Counted from the first letter of the stretch, positions 36,826 to 46,150 are shown. The stretch: 64,000 nucleotides of DNA from Paenibacillus sp. FSL H7-0331 (GCF_001956045.1 NZ_MRTH01000004.1:1-64000), one strand, 5' to 3'. Notes: generated by a model from the letters alone, not told the origin. Numbers and translations are program-made.

Positions 36826-37401
36826 ATGAAAACTATCATTTACATGGTTAGACATGGCGAATCACCGAAGACGGAAGGATATGAAAGAACAAGAGGATTA
36901 ACAGAAAAAGGAAAATCAGATGCTAATCAAATCACTGAATTACTAAAAGGTGAGAGGATTGAAATTTTCGTTTCCAGTCCATACCAACGAGCCATTCTGA
37001 CCATTCAGGAGCTAGCTCGATGCTCAGGACAAGAAATTACAGTATTCGAAGATCTTAAAGAAAGAATTTTTTCCAATGAAGACAACCGAATGCCCGATAA
37101 GGAATTATTCCCTCTGTTGGAGAAGTCTTTTTCTGATCCACGCTATGCTTTAACGGGAGGGGAATCTAATACAGCTTGTCAGAATCGAGCTATAACGGTC
37201 TTGAAACAACTATTAAAGGTCTATCAAGGGCGGAAAATAGCACTAGGTACACATGGAGCGGTCATGACTTTAATGATGGGGTATTATGACAAACAATACG
37301 ATTTGGATTTTTTACTGCATACATCCAAACCAGATGTATACAGAATGGAATTTAATGGTCAGACATTAGTAGAGGTTCAAAGAATGTGGAATATCCGGTA
37401 A
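36826..37401 (+). CDS. Histidine phosphatase superfamily protein
   Basis: A 191-residue cytoplasmic phosphatase or mutase-like protein. The catalytic motif MVRHGESPKTEGYERTRGLT carries the phospho-accepting His (RHG). Further conserved positions are SSPYQRAILTIQ (second Arg) and GTHGAVMTLMMG (second His). Substrates range from phosphosugars to cofactors; none can be named. ATG 36826 lies five bases after GGAGG; the ATG at 36814 overlaps the site. Confidence 0.88.
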   Translation: MKTIIYMVRHGESPKTEGYERTRGLTEKGKSDANQITELLKGERIEIFVSSPYQRAILTIQELARCSGQEITVFEDLKERIFSNEDNRMPDKELFPLLEKSFSDPRYALTGGESNTACQNRAITVLKQLLKVYQGRKIALGTHGAVMTLMMGYYDKQYDLDFLLHTSKPDVYRMEFNGQTLVEVQRMWNIR

Positions 37402-37417
37402 TGGCGTATGCCGATGG

Positions 37418-39076
37418 TTACATTCGAAAAATACGCGGCAATGCCGGAAGAAGCCTGTCCATTGTAATAGGATCGTCGAAATTCCATTTGGCTTCAGTCA
37501 CATAAACGTGTTGACTGTCAAACGAATTCCAGTAGGCGCTATTCATTACACGCATTGCTTCTTTTCTGGAACGCTCGCTCTCATCCACTAGCAGAAACAA
37601 ACGATCAGCATCATAATCGCTCATTTGCTCTAATTCTATTCCATGAAAGGGAATTCCCGATTGGATCATCTTCCTCACCTTGTCAGCAGGCTCAAACGCC
37701 ATTGGGTGATAGAGCGTCAAAGCGACTCCTTTCATCCCCATCACAAATAATCTGCCTTCCGCATAGACGAAAATTGCAGCTGTTTCCCTTGTTCCTTTAT
37801 GGGCAGCAAGATGACGCCACATTTCCTCGGATTTCCGCTTATGACTCTCAATCCACTGTTGAGCAAGGTTTTGCTTGCCGAACAGCTTAGCTACCTGGAG
37901 AATCCGAGTATAAGTCGGTTCATTTCTGTCAATAGAAACAGTAGGCGCAATTTTGGACAGATCCTCCATCTCATCCTGCCGAAAGCTGCTGTACAGTATC
38001 AAATCCGGGTTCAGCGCTTTTATTTTGCCTGGTTCCCCTAATAAGCCAATATCTGAAATGTTGTGCAGTTCATTGCGATAAACAACCTTCTTACCGATAA
38101 CGGTCATATCCGCACCAACGGGTCTGATGCCCAGAGCAAGCAAATCCCCAAGTACATAACCAACCGCAACTACTCTTGAGAAGGGATTAGCGCCCTGGTC
38201 ATTCACCGGTTGATTGTAGCTTCTAGTCCTCGCATATTGCTTCGGCGTCAAGCCCATCGTATGCCGGAACCTGCGTGCAAAATAATATTCATCCTTATAA
38301 CCGACCCTACGGGAAATTTCCCGCAAAGGATCGTCGGTCAGCAGCAATAGTTCCTTCGCACGATTCATTCGCAGCTCTGTCAAATAATCGAGAGGCTTCT
38401 TGCCTGTCAAAGACTGAAATAAAGCGCTATATTGCCAGCGGGCTACGCCGGACATTCTGGATAGCTGTTCAACGGTAATTTCCTCCCGGTAGTGCTGAGC
38501 TATATAGGCTACGGTACGCTCTACAGCCAGTGTCGCATCTGATGCGGAAGTCGAAGCTGTGACATTGTCCATAAGCATAACAAGCAGCTCTTGCAGGCGA
38601 ATTTGCTGCTTGAGCTTCTCTACTTCTTGATGGCTTTGATCGGTTGAAGCCACCTCTGCCATTTGTTCCAGCAAATCAACAAAACGGGACATGGAAGTCA
38701 CATCGATCTTCGTCTCATAAGGCAGCTTTAATCCGATCTCATTAGCTGGTTGCGGCTCTCCCAGACGGTAGGCATCGAATGAAATGACGTACACCGCATC
38801 CAAATAATCGCCATTGCCGCTCAATTCAATTTCTGCTTTCGCATCTGGTGCGAGCAGAAGGCACACTCCTTTATCGACATGGATGGAATGGCCCTCTAGA
38901 TGAAGCTTGCCTTCGCTCTGGACAAAGGCGACGATACGATGACCCGACCGCTGTAAAGACTTGGCGGATGAATTGAGTGCTGAATCTACTATATGAACTT
39001 TCACAGGAACGTACAAATAAGGAAGTAGCGGGGAAGCCGATGTTTCATCTGGTTCTAACAATGGATAGTCATTCAT
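37418..39076 (-). CDS. AraC regulator fused to an Fe-siderophore-binding-type domain (Btr-like)
   Basis: A 552-residue cytoplasmic regulator. It has an N-terminal cupin-like part, a central AraC DNA-binding region (VEQLSRMSGVARWQYSALFQ and LREISRRVGYKDEYYFARRF) and a C-terminal half like periplasmic iron-siderophore-binding proteins (RVVAVGYVLGDLLALGIRPV, ALNPDLILYSSF). This layout is that of B. subtilis Btr (529 residues), which senses bacillibactin and activates its importer. It is divergent from a transporter operon with a Fur box, so it likely senses that system's metal chelate. ATG 39076 follows AAAGGGG; the frame to 39100 overlaps that site. Confidence 0.88.
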   Translation of the reverse strand: MNDYPLLEPDETSASPLLPYLYVPVKVHIVDSALNSSAKSLQRSGHRIVAFVQSEGKLHLEGHSIHVDKGVCLLLAPDAKAEIELSGNGDYLDAVYVISFDAYRLGEPQPANEIGLKLPYETKIDVTSMSRFVDLLEQMAEVASTDQSHQEVEKLKQQIRLQELLVMLMDNVTASTSASDATLAVERTVAYIAQHYREEITVEQLSRMSGVARWQYSALFQSLTGKKPLDYLTELRMNRAKELLLLTDDPLREISRRVGYKDEYYFARRFRHTMGLTPKQYARTRSYNQPVNDQGANPFSRVVAVGYVLGDLLALGIRPVGADMTVIGKKVVYRNELHNISDIGLLGEPGKIKALNPDLILYSSFRQDEMEDLSKIAPTVSIDRNEPTYTRILQVAKLFGKQNLAQQWIESHKRKSEEMWRHLAAHKGTRETAAIFVYAEGRLFVMGMKGVALTLYHPMAFEPADKVRKMIQSGIPFHGIELEQMSDYDADRLFLLVDESERSRKEAMRVMNSAYWNSFDSQHVYVTEAKWNFDDPITMDRLLPALPRIFRM

Positions 39077-39190
39077 CAGCGGACCCCTTTTTATCATCAT
39101 GATTATAATAGTATATCGGAATATAAATAGCCTATCAAGAAATTAGCCACGTTCTTCATTTTGTCCAAAAAAAAATCAGACATTTCTCTA

Positions 39191-39219
39191 TTGTTATTAT
39201 CGAAGAGAATTCATAGTAT
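39191..39219 (+). promoter_or_regulatory. Sigma-A promoter of the metal-transport operon
   Basis: TTGTTA and TAGTAT are 17 bases apart; transcription would begin about seven bases after 39219, inside the Fur box. Confidence 0.65.
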
Positions 39220-39223
39220 TATT

Positions 39224-39242
39224 GATGATAATAATCATTCTC
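39224..39242 (+). promoter_or_regulatory. Fur box
   Basis: GATGATAATAATCATTCTC matches the 19-base Fur consensus GATAATGATAATCATTATC at 16 positions. It covers the expected start point of the operon, so iron-loaded Fur would block it. A Zur or other Fur-family protein could use a similar site. Confidence 0.75.
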
Positions 39243-39267
39243 AATAGAAAAAGGGGTACCTACTTAA

Positions 39268-40908
39268 ATGTTCAGAATAAAAGGAAACACATTCATCCCT
39301 AAGATAGTCATCCTTCTAGCCTTACTTATGCTGGCAATGGGATGCACACAGCAAAACGCTGCTTCGACCGACACCAAGGAGACGGTAACAAGCGATACAG
39401 CCCAAACGAATAAAGCGATCACCGTTGCGTGGCTGAGAGATATAGGACCCTTGAATCCTCATGTTTACTATCCATCGCAATTATTTGCCCAATCCATGCT
39501 TTACGAGCCACTGGTCAGCTATAAAGAAGGCGGTCAGCTTAAGCCCTATTTGGCTGAGTCATGGACCATTTCAGCTGATGGCAAAGAATACACCTTCAAG
39601 CTTCGCAAAGATGTCAAGTTCTCAGATGGATCATCCTTTAACGCTTTTCTTGTAAAAAAGAATTTCGATGCAATCATGGTAAACAAAAGCGTTCATAGCT
39701 GGGTTGGATTAGTAAAAGTGCTTAAACAGACGGAAGCTGTGGACGAACATACGTTTAAAATAACTTTGACTGATCCTTACTATCCGACCTTGCAGGATTT
39801 GGCGATCGTGCGGCCTTTCCGTTTTCTTGCCGAAGCTGGATTCCCGGATGATGGGAACACTACCAAAGACATAAAGAAACCAATAGGTACTGGACCGTGG
39901 CTGCTTGCCGATTATAAGCAAGATCAATATGCGGTATTCACTAGAAATCCGAATTATTGGGGAGAGGCTCCCAAAATTGACAAGATAACCGTTAAAATCA
40001 TACCGGATGGCGAAACGCGAGTGCTGGCTTTTGAGAAGGGCGAGCTGGATCTGATTTTTGGCGAAGGGGCCATTAGCATGGATGCCTTCCAGCAATTGAA
40101 AGCTTCGGGCAAATATGAAACCGAATTATCCGAGCCTGTAGGTACAAGAAGCCTGCTGCTAAATACATTAAATGAAAAGCTGGCAGACCACCGGGTGCGG
40201 CTTGCTCTTCAGCACGGCTTCAACAAAGCAGCCATGGTGAAAGGGATAACGGGAGACGTAGAGGAAAAGGCAGACAACATTTTGTCCAAAAACTATCCTT
40301 ACTCCAATATCAACGCCCAGCCGATAAACTATAATATTGATAAAGCTAAGGCCTATCTGGAAGAAGCAGGATGGAAGCTGAAGGCGGGCCAAACCGTAAG
40401 GGAAAGGGACGGACAAAGGCTGGAACTAGAGTTAATGTATGATAAGGGAGATCTCATTCAAAAAACGATGGCAGAAACGATTCAGTCTCAATGGGGAGAA
40501 ATTGGGGTTAAGCTGAACCTCTCAAGCGTTGAGTTAGCCGTTATACCCAAACGGTTGAGAGAGGGCCAATTCGACATCCACTTCTGGTTCAATTATGGTG
40601 TACCTTATGATCCGCACTCGTTGATCAATTCTGTAAGTGAGCCGAATTTCGGCATTTCCGAAGCTCACAGCCGTATCCCGATGAAGGCAGAGCTGGATCA
40701 GCAAATTCATGCGGCACTGGCTTCAACTGATGAGACCAAACGCCAGGAGTTGTACACGTCTATTTTGAAAACATTGCATGAGCAGTCGGTCATCCTGCCT
40801 ATTTCTTATATTAAACAAACGGTAGTTTACCAGAAAAAAATCAAAAACTTTAAATTTCCCGCTAGCCGTTGGGATCATCCCTTTGATGGAATTACAATCA
40901 AACCGTAA
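39268..40908 (+). CDS. NikA/CntA-like metal-chelate-binding lipoprotein
   Basis: A 546-residue family 5 solute-binding protein. The signal peptide ends in lipobox LAMGC. Typical blocks: VAWLRDIGPLNPHVYYPSQL, LKPYLAESWTISADGKEYTF, IGTGPWLLADYKQDQYAVF, RNPNYWGEAPKIDKI. Similar to nickel-binding NikA and staphylopine-metal-binding CntA rather than to oligopeptide OppA, which is longer. Together with the five genes behind it the order is that of cntABCDFE. It captures a metal complex outside the cell; the chelate is not known. AAAGGGG precedes ATG. Confidence 0.85.
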   Translation: MFRIKGNTFIPKIVILLALLMLAMGCTQQNAASTDTKETVTSDTAQTNKAITVAWLRDIGPLNPHVYYPSQLFAQSMLYEPLVSYKEGGQLKPYLAESWTISADGKEYTFKLRKDVKFSDGSSFNAFLVKKNFDAIMVNKSVHSWVGLVKVLKQTEAVDEHTFKITLTDPYYPTLQDLAIVRPFRFLAEAGFPDDGNTTKDIKKPIGTGPWLLADYKQDQYAVFTRNPNYWGEAPKIDKITVKIIPDGETRVLAFEKGELDLIFGEGAISMDAFQQLKASGKYETELSEPVGTRSLLLNTLNEKLADHRVRLALQHGFNKAAMVKGITGDVEEKADNILSKNYPYSNINAQPINYNIDKAKAYLEEAGWKLKAGQTVRERDGQRLELELMYDKGDLIQKTMAETIQSQWGEIGVKLNLSSVELAVIPKRLREGQFDIHFWFNYGVPYDPHSLINSVSEPNFGISEAHSRIPMKAELDQQIHAALASTDETKRQELYTSILKTLHEQSVILPISYIKQTVVYQKKIKNFKFPASRWDHPFDGITIKP

Positions 40909-40932
40909 CGAACAGGAGGTCCCTTCCATTTT

Positions 40933-41877
40933 ATGAGCAGCTATATCGGGAAGCGATTTCTGGCAATTATCCCCATGGTTCTTTTTGCGACACTCATCAC
41001 GTTTATACTCATTCATCTTTCGCCGGTCGATCCGGCGGAAGCTTATTTTTCCGCAGCACATATTAAACCGACCGAAGAGCTGCTATCCGAGAAACGACAT
41101 GAGATGGGGCTGGATATGCCGCTGTTTGTGCAATATGGGCATGCTGTGGCACGTATAGCCCAGCTTGATTTTGGCACATCGTATCTTTCGGGTAAACCTG
41201 TCTGGCAAGAAGTGAGGCTTCGCTTGCCCGCTACGCTGCAGCTTGCCTTAAGCAGTATGTGCTTAACGATTGTGGTCAGCGTCCTGCTTGGGTATGGGTC
41301 GGCTATTTATAAAAATAGCTGGGTGGACTATTTGAGCAGATTGCTTTCGTATTTTGGCGCTTCGATCCCACAGTTTTGGCTTGGGTACTTATTGATTTTC
41401 TTCTTCTCTGTTCAGCTGGATTGGCTGCCTGTAGACGGAATCGGCACTTGGAAACATCTCGTTCTTCCTTCATTAACGTTGTCTTTGGGACTCATTGCCA
41501 TCTATACTCGACTGCTGCGGGAAAGCATATTGGAGCAATTGCAGGAATCTTACGTGATGTACGCTCGGACGAGGGGAATGAAGGAAAAAACGATTATTTT
41601 GCAGCATGTTATGAAAATTGCGATTTCCCCCGTCATTACCGGTCTTGGCATGAATTTAGGCAAATTGCTGACAGGAACGATTATCGTAGAACAGCTGTTT
41701 TCATGGCCCGGATTTGGACGGTATTTCGTAGAGGCCATTTTTAATCGGGACATTCCCGTTATTCAATGCTACGTAGTTCTCGCAGCCTGTCTGTTCCTCA
41801 TAAGCAATCTGCTCGTTGATTTGGTGCAAATGTATATGGACCCGAGAATTTCGTTGAAGGGAAGAAGCGTTCATTGA
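40933..41877 (+). CDS. ABC permease, NikB/CntB-like
   Basis: A 314-residue six-helix permease of the DppB/NikB type: MSSYIGKRFLAIIPMVLFAT at the start, the family loop ATLITFILIHLSPVDPAEAY, and the coupling region ARTRGMKEKTIILQHVMKI, then EQLFSWPGFGRYFVEA. AGGAGGT lies 12 bases before ATG. The next gene starts inside its stop codon (TTGA). Confidence 0.9.
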   Translation: MSSYIGKRFLAIIPMVLFATLITFILIHLSPVDPAEAYFSAAHIKPTEELLSEKRHEMGLDMPLFVQYGHAVARIAQLDFGTSYLSGKPVWQEVRLRLPATLQLALSSMCLTIVVSVLLGYGSAIYKNSWVDYLSRLLSYFGASIPQFWLGYLLIFFFSVQLDWLPVDGIGTWKHLVLPSLTLSLGLIAIYTRLLRESILEQLQESYVMYARTRGMKEKTIILQHVMKIAISPVITGLGMNLGKLLTGTIIVEQLFSWPGFGRYFVEAIFNRDIPVIQCYVVLAACLFLISNLLVDLVQMYMDPRISLKGRSVH

Positions 41878-42707
41878 TTGCAACCATTCACAATACCTTC
41901 AAAGGAAGGAAGACAATTGCGGTATGCTCCGCTGTACTGCTGCTTTGCTTTCTTATTACGATTCTAGCGCCATGGATCTCGCCACATGATCCAGTCAAGG
42001 TCAATCTGGAGCTTAAGCTGCAGCCGCCTTCACCCGACAATTTATTAGGAACCGATCACTTAGGACGCGACAATTTATCTCGTCTCCTGTTTGGAGCCCG
42101 AATATCATTAGGTCTTGTTTTCATGGTCTTTATGGCTTCATTAGGAATGGGGCTTCTCGTTGGAACGGCGGCAGGCTACAGAGGCGGCTGGATCGATTAT
42201 GCTGTCATGCGGTTTTGCGATGGGGTTATGGCTTTTCCAAATCTTGTGCTCGTATTGGGGATTGTTGGTATCTTTGGTCCTGGAATTATGCAAGTCGTGC
42301 TAGCCCTCCTGTTTGTGCAATGGGTATATTATGCGCGAATGTTTCGTGGTCTCGTTGTCAGCTTGAGAGAACGCCAGTTTATAACTGCTGCCCGGATTAG
42401 CGGCTCCTCTTCATGGAAGATTATTAGATTACATATAATTCCAAATGTACTGCCACCCATTATCGTCATCGGCACTCTGGAAATGGGCTGGGCGATTATG
42501 GATATCTCTGCTCTATCCTTTCTCGGTCTGGGCATTCAAGCACCTACACCCGAGTGGGGAGCCATGATTCATGAAGGCAAAGCTTTTATTCGCAGCCATC
42601 CCGAATTAATGCTGTATCCAGGACTGCTTATTTTGCTTGTTGTTATTAATTTCAATTTGCTGGGAGAAGCTTTATCCAGTCATTTTGGGGTAAAAAAACA
42701 TTTTTGA
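41874..42707 (+). CDS. ABC permease, NikC/CntC-like
   Basis: A 277-residue DppC/NikC-type permease: LAPWISPHDPVKVNLELKLQ, then NLLGTDHLGRDNLSRLLFGA, the coupling stretch TAARISGSSSWKIIRLHIIP, and AISFLGLGIQAPTPEWG-like SALSFLGLGIQAPTPEWGAM. Start is TTG 41874 overlapping the previous TGA by four bases, a sign of coupled translation. Confidence 0.9.
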   Translation: MIATIHNTFKGRKTIAVCSAVLLLCFLITILAPWISPHDPVKVNLELKLQPPSPDNLLGTDHLGRDNLSRLLFGARISLGLVFMVFMASLGMGLLVGTAAGYRGGWIDYAVMRFCDGVMAFPNLVLVLGIVGIFGPGIMQVVLALLFVQWVYYARMFRGLVVSLRERQFITAARISGSSSWKIIRLHIIPNVLPPIIVIGTLEMGWAIMDISALSFLGLGIQAPTPEWGAMIHEGKAFIRSHPELMLYPGLLILLVVINFNLLGEALSSHFGVKKHF

Positions 42708-42713
42708 ACAGGA

Positions 42714-43541
42714 ATGAGACCTACGATGGAAGAGCCTCGCAAAGTGATGCAGGTAAGCGGTTTGAACGTCACAATGAAGACGAAGCAGGGCTTGCTCCCG
42801 CTCATTCAAAATATTCATTTTGATTTAAAGCAAGGTCAGGTGCTTGGTCTTGTCGGAGAAAGCGGCAGCGGCAAAACTGTAACCTGCAGTTCCTTGCTGC
42901 AATTGCCAAGTCAACAAGCTATCAGGGAAGGCAGCATTCAATTAAACGGACGTGAGCTGAACGGCTTGCCCCAGCAAGAGATGCAGCGCATTCGAGGCAA
43001 AGAGATTGGCTTTATTATGCAAAATCCGATGAATGCCTTCACCCCCGTGTATACGATAGGCCATCAATTTATGGAAACTATCCGTATGCATTGCAAAATG
43101 AGCAAAAAGCAAGCATTCGAGCTGGTAGCGGTTTGTCTGGAAAATGTAAACTTGCCTGAGCCTTCAAGGCTCATGAAGCTGTATCCTTTTCAACTGAGCG
43201 GGGGAATGCTTCAGCGGGTCATGATTGCCCTATCCATGTGTCTGAAGCCTGCCGTCGTAATCGCCGATGAGCCAACGACTGCTTTGGATGTGGTCAACCA
43301 GCTTCAGGTGTTAAAGCAGCTTGAACGGCTGAGAGCGGAATGTGGTACAACGATTTTATTAATTACCCATGATTTGGGCGTCATTGCGGAGATGGCGGAT
43401 GAAGTTATCGTCATGCATCAAGGGTCTATCGTTGAACAAGCCGATGTATTTGAACTGTTCGATGCTCCCAAGAATGAGTATACGAAAACATTGTTAAACG
43501 CCAGGCTGAAGCTGCCTGCTTCATTGAAAATGAGGACATGA
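42714..43541 (+). CDS. ABC transporter ATPase, NikD/CntD-like
   Basis: A 275-residue nucleotide-binding subunit. Walker A GLVGESGSGKTVTCSSLLQL, Q-loop GFIMQNPMNAF, signature LSGGMLQRVMIAL, Walker B AVVIADEPTTALD and H-loop ITHD are complete. The six-base gap to the preceding gene indicates one transcript. ATG 42714 is kept, although ATG 42726 would give better spacing from AGGA. It pairs with the 43577 product. Confidence 0.9.
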   Translation: MRPTMEEPRKVMQVSGLNVTMKTKQGLLPLIQNIHFDLKQGQVLGLVGESGSGKTVTCSSLLQLPSQQAIREGSIQLNGRELNGLPQQEMQRIRGKEIGFIMQNPMNAFTPVYTIGHQFMETIRMHCKMSKKQAFELVAVCLENVNLPEPSRLMKLYPFQLSGGMLQRVMIALSMCLKPAVVIADEPTTALDVVNQLQVLKQLERLRAECGTTILLITHDLGVIAEMADEVIVMHQGSIVEQADVFELFDAPKNEYTKTLLNARLKLPASLKMRT

Positions 43542-43576
43542 CCGTAAATGTAATTTAGCAAACGGGGTAGAACCAT

Positions 43577-44398
43577 ATGAGCTTGCTGCATGTAAAAGAA
43601 ATCACCCTTGCCTATGGAAAAGCCGGACTGTTCGGCTTGCCGCGCCGACTCATTCCTGTCCTCTCCAATGTCTCACTAACGATTGATGAGGGCGTTTGTC
43701 TCGGTTTGCTTGGAAGCAGCGGTGCAGGGAAAAGTACGCTCGGCAAAGTTATTTTGGGCTTGGAGAAGCCATCACACGGCCAAATTATTTTTCAAGGACA
43801 AGATCTTTACAACATGAGTGCTTCTGATCGAAAGCAGGCCAGAAGAGATTTGCAAGTCGTTTTTCAGGATTGTTACTCCTCGGTAAATCCACGAATGACC
43901 GTAGAACAGATCATTGGAGAGCCGCTCGATAACTACGAAATCAGGTCACCCAGCAAACAAAAGCATGTAATTGGTGAGCTGTTGGAAATGGTCGGTTTAA
44001 AAGCGGAGGATATGGCCAAATATCCGAATCAATTCAGTGGTGGACAGCTGCAAAGAATTAATATTGCCCGAGCGATTGCCTTAAAGCCGAAGCTTATCGT
44101 GCTTGATGAGTCGGTAAGCAGCCTCGATATGGTTACTCAAACCCAAATTTTAGCTTTGTTAAACGATTTAAAACGTTCATTCGGGCTTTCTTATTTATTT
44201 ATAACACATAATTTGGAAGCCGCCTATTTTCTGTCAGATCGGTTAGCAGTGTTAGACCATGGCGAGCTGGTTGAAATGTTTGAAGAAAAGGAACAAATCT
44301 TAACATCGCCACATCCTGCTGTACAAAGTCTGCTGCAATCTGTTCTAGCTGACCATCCTGGCAATCGGAAAGTGAGAAACGTGCAGCAATTTACTTAA
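43577..44398 (+). CDS. ABC transporter ATPase, NikE/CntF-like
   Basis: A 273-residue second ATPase. Walker A GLLGSSGAGKSTLGKVILGL, signature FSGGQLQRINIARA, Walker B LIVLDESVSSLD (Glu present, and Ser-Val-Ser instead of Pro-Thr-Thr) and H-loop ITHN. It forms a heterodimer with the preceding ATPase. GGGG precedes ATG. A terminator-like structure follows, before the exporter gene. Confidence 0.9.
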   Translation: MSLLHVKEITLAYGKAGLFGLPRRLIPVLSNVSLTIDEGVCLGLLGSSGAGKSTLGKVILGLEKPSHGQIIFQGQDLYNMSASDRKQARRDLQVVFQDCYSSVNPRMTVEQIIGEPLDNYEIRSPSKQKHVIGELLEMVGLKAEDMAKYPNQFSGGQLQRINIARAIALKPKLIVLDESVSSLDMVTQTQILALLNDLKRSFGLSYLFITHNLEAAYFLSDRLAVLDHGELVEMFEEKEQILTSPHPAVQSLLQSVLADHPGNRKVRNVQQFT

Positions 44399-44453
44399 GT
44401 GTGTGAGGCATAACCACGAGGCGATTCAACGTGGGGGCCCCACACTTTTTTTA
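44397..44453 (+). terminator. Terminator or attenuator before the MFS gene
   Basis: AAGTGTG...GGC pairs with GCC...CACACTTTTTTT, enclosing an inner CCACG/CGTGG hairpin, and ends in seven T. It would reduce readthrough from the ABC genes into the MFS gene. Confidence 0.75.
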
Positions 44454-44505
44454 CGTGATGGCCTCTGGCCACTATACCGTACTTGAAAGGAGCTAATATC
44501 CCGCA

Positions 44506-45690
44506 ATGAGCACAAATATGTCCGTATCCTCGCCTTTTATTAGACTTTATGTCATTACGTTTTTGTTTTTCAGTGCAAATCCCATTATTAATATTGTTGT
44601 TCCCCTGCGCGGTGAAGCCGAAGGGGCAAGCAATACCGAAATTGGTATCATGATGGGCGCTTATATGATGACCAGCATGCTGTTCCGTCCATGGGCGGGC
44701 AACGTTGTCCACCGCTTTGGCCCACTATTCGTGCTGCGTATTTTGTTAACTGCAAACTTTGTTATTTTGGTTCTGTATGCACAATTCGGTCTGGAGTGGT
44801 ATTTCGTTCTTCGTGCGTTGCAAGGCATTACGACAGCTTTTTTCTCCTTAGCCTTGCAAATGGGCATTGTCGACACGTTACCCGAAAAAGAGCGTTCGCA
44901 AGGCATATCGCTGTATTTGTTAGCAGGCATGCTGCCTACCGTAATCGGACCCATAGCCGCTTTATATTTGTGGGATTGGGGCGGGATGAAGGCGTTCGCT
45001 TCTGCCATGCTCATTATTGGCCTTGCAGCCAGCATTATAGGATACCATTCGCCGCTTCCGTCCCGTTTGATCAGCAACGATGACATGAAGCCAAAAAGCT
45101 CCATGATGGCCCAGCTCAGCCAATTATGGAGCAATCGTGCCTTTCTTGTATGCAGTATGGCTATGCTCATTGCTTCCGCTGGCTTTGGCGCTGTTGTAAC
45201 GTTCATTGTGCTGTATACACAACAAAGCGGAGTCGGCAATGCTGGCCTCTATCTCATGGTTCAAGCTGGCGTCATCGTATTAGCTAGATTTGCTCTTCGC
45301 AAAAAAGTGCCTTCAGAAGGGAATTGGCATGCGCCTTTAGTTATCGGCCTGCTGCTGTGCTTAACCGTAGGCATTCAGCTATTAGCCATGTCTATACATT
45401 ATGGAGCTGCCCTTATGTATGCGTCGGCTGTATTAAACGGGTTTGGTATGGCACTGCTGTATCCAACGTTGATGACGTATTTAACCTTTGTGCTGCCAGC
45501 AGCTTCCCGCAATACGCTTATCGGTGTATTTATTGCGGTGTCAGACTTCGGCGTCGTGCTCGGCAATATGGCAATGGGACCCATCGCTGACCATTGGTCA
45601 TATTCGTTGATGTATAGCGTTTGTGCCAGCATGCTGCTTGCCGCTGCTGGAGTTGTGTACGTAAGTGGCCGTCGCTTGAATAGATATTGA
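44506..45690 (+). CDS. MFS exporter (CntE-like)
   Basis: A 394-residue major facilitator with twelve helices. Conserved loop 2-3 region is MTSMLFRPWAGNVVHRFGPL, and helix 5 has YLLAGMLPTVIGPIAALYLW. In staphylopine loci the CntE exporter of the metallophore follows the CntABCDF importer in just this position. As no opine-synthase genes are visible here, it may release an imported apo-metallophore or export something else. AAAGGAG lies 13 bases ahead. It is 107 bases behind the ATPase gene, beyond a hairpin, so partial separate control is likely. Confidence 0.8.
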   Translation: MSTNMSVSSPFIRLYVITFLFFSANPIINIVVPLRGEAEGASNTEIGIMMGAYMMTSMLFRPWAGNVVHRFGPLFVLRILLTANFVILVLYAQFGLEWYFVLRALQGITTAFFSLALQMGIVDTLPEKERSQGISLYLLAGMLPTVIGPIAALYLWDWGGMKAFASAMLIIGLAASIIGYHSPLPSRLISNDDMKPKSSMMAQLSQLWSNRAFLVCSMAMLIASAGFGAVVTFIVLYTQQSGVGNAGLYLMVQAGVIVLARFALRKKVPSEGNWHAPLVIGLLLCLTVGIQLLAMSIHYGAALMYASAVLNGFGMALLYPTLMTYLTFVLPAASRNTLIGVFIAVSDFGVVLGNMAMGPIADHWSYSLMYSVCASMLLAAAGVVYVSGRRLNRY

Positions 45691-45758
45691 CAATCTGCGA
45701 ATTTGGATGGAGCTTGCCATTTAGGGTTGGATTTTCCTCAAGGACAAGCGGCTTCTCG

Positions 45759-45784
45759 AAACGCTTCAATCAGCGTTTTTATTA
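45759..45784 (+). terminator. Terminator of the MFS gene
   Basis: AAACGCT and AGCGTTT around a six-base loop, then TTATT. Confidence 0.75.
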
Positions 45785-45883
45785 ATTTTCTATGATTTAT
45801 ATCACTTACGTTCTTAACCTAACGACTTATACTCATTACTATAAGCAGCTAAAGTTAATAATGAATAGGTGGGGGTATGATTT

Positions 45884-46042
45884 ATGGAATTAATGAAAAA
45901 TTCAGAACCGAAAAACCAATTTAGCGGACTTGGCCTTGTTATTTTCCTGATGGGTGTGATTACGTTCGGCCCGTTGATTTATTTTCTAATTAGCTGGGCG
46001 CTTGGCAATGTGCCACTGGTATCTGGAGGACCCGTAAATTGA
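45884..46042 (+). CDS. Small single-span membrane protein
   Basis: A 52-residue frame: a short polar head (MELMKNSEPKNQFSG), one helix LGLVIFLMGVITFGPLIYFL and a tail ending VPLVSGGPVN. GGTGGGGG lies at 45869-45876, seven bases before ATG 45884. It sits between the terminator of the MFS gene and a strong downstream terminator, so it should have its own transcript. No family is recognised. It could assist the exporter or be independent. Confidence 0.6.
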   Translation: MELMKNSEPKNQFSGLGLVIFLMGVITFGPLIYFLISWALGNVPLVSGGPVN

Positions 46043-46092
46043 AGAAAATGGTACCTAATAGATGAGTCTTGAACAATCAATTTAGTGAGTTT

Positions 46093-46150
46093 GAACCCCT
46101 GATTCTATCAGATATTTCCCATATTTGATAGGGTCAGGGGTTCTCATTTT
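46093..46150 (+). terminator. Terminator between the small membrane gene and the TetR gene
   Basis: GAACCCCTGA and TCAGGGGTTC form the outer stem with a CTATCA/TGATAG inner stem, followed by TCATTTTT. It overlaps the end of the TetR gene and could act in both directions. Confidence 0.8.
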
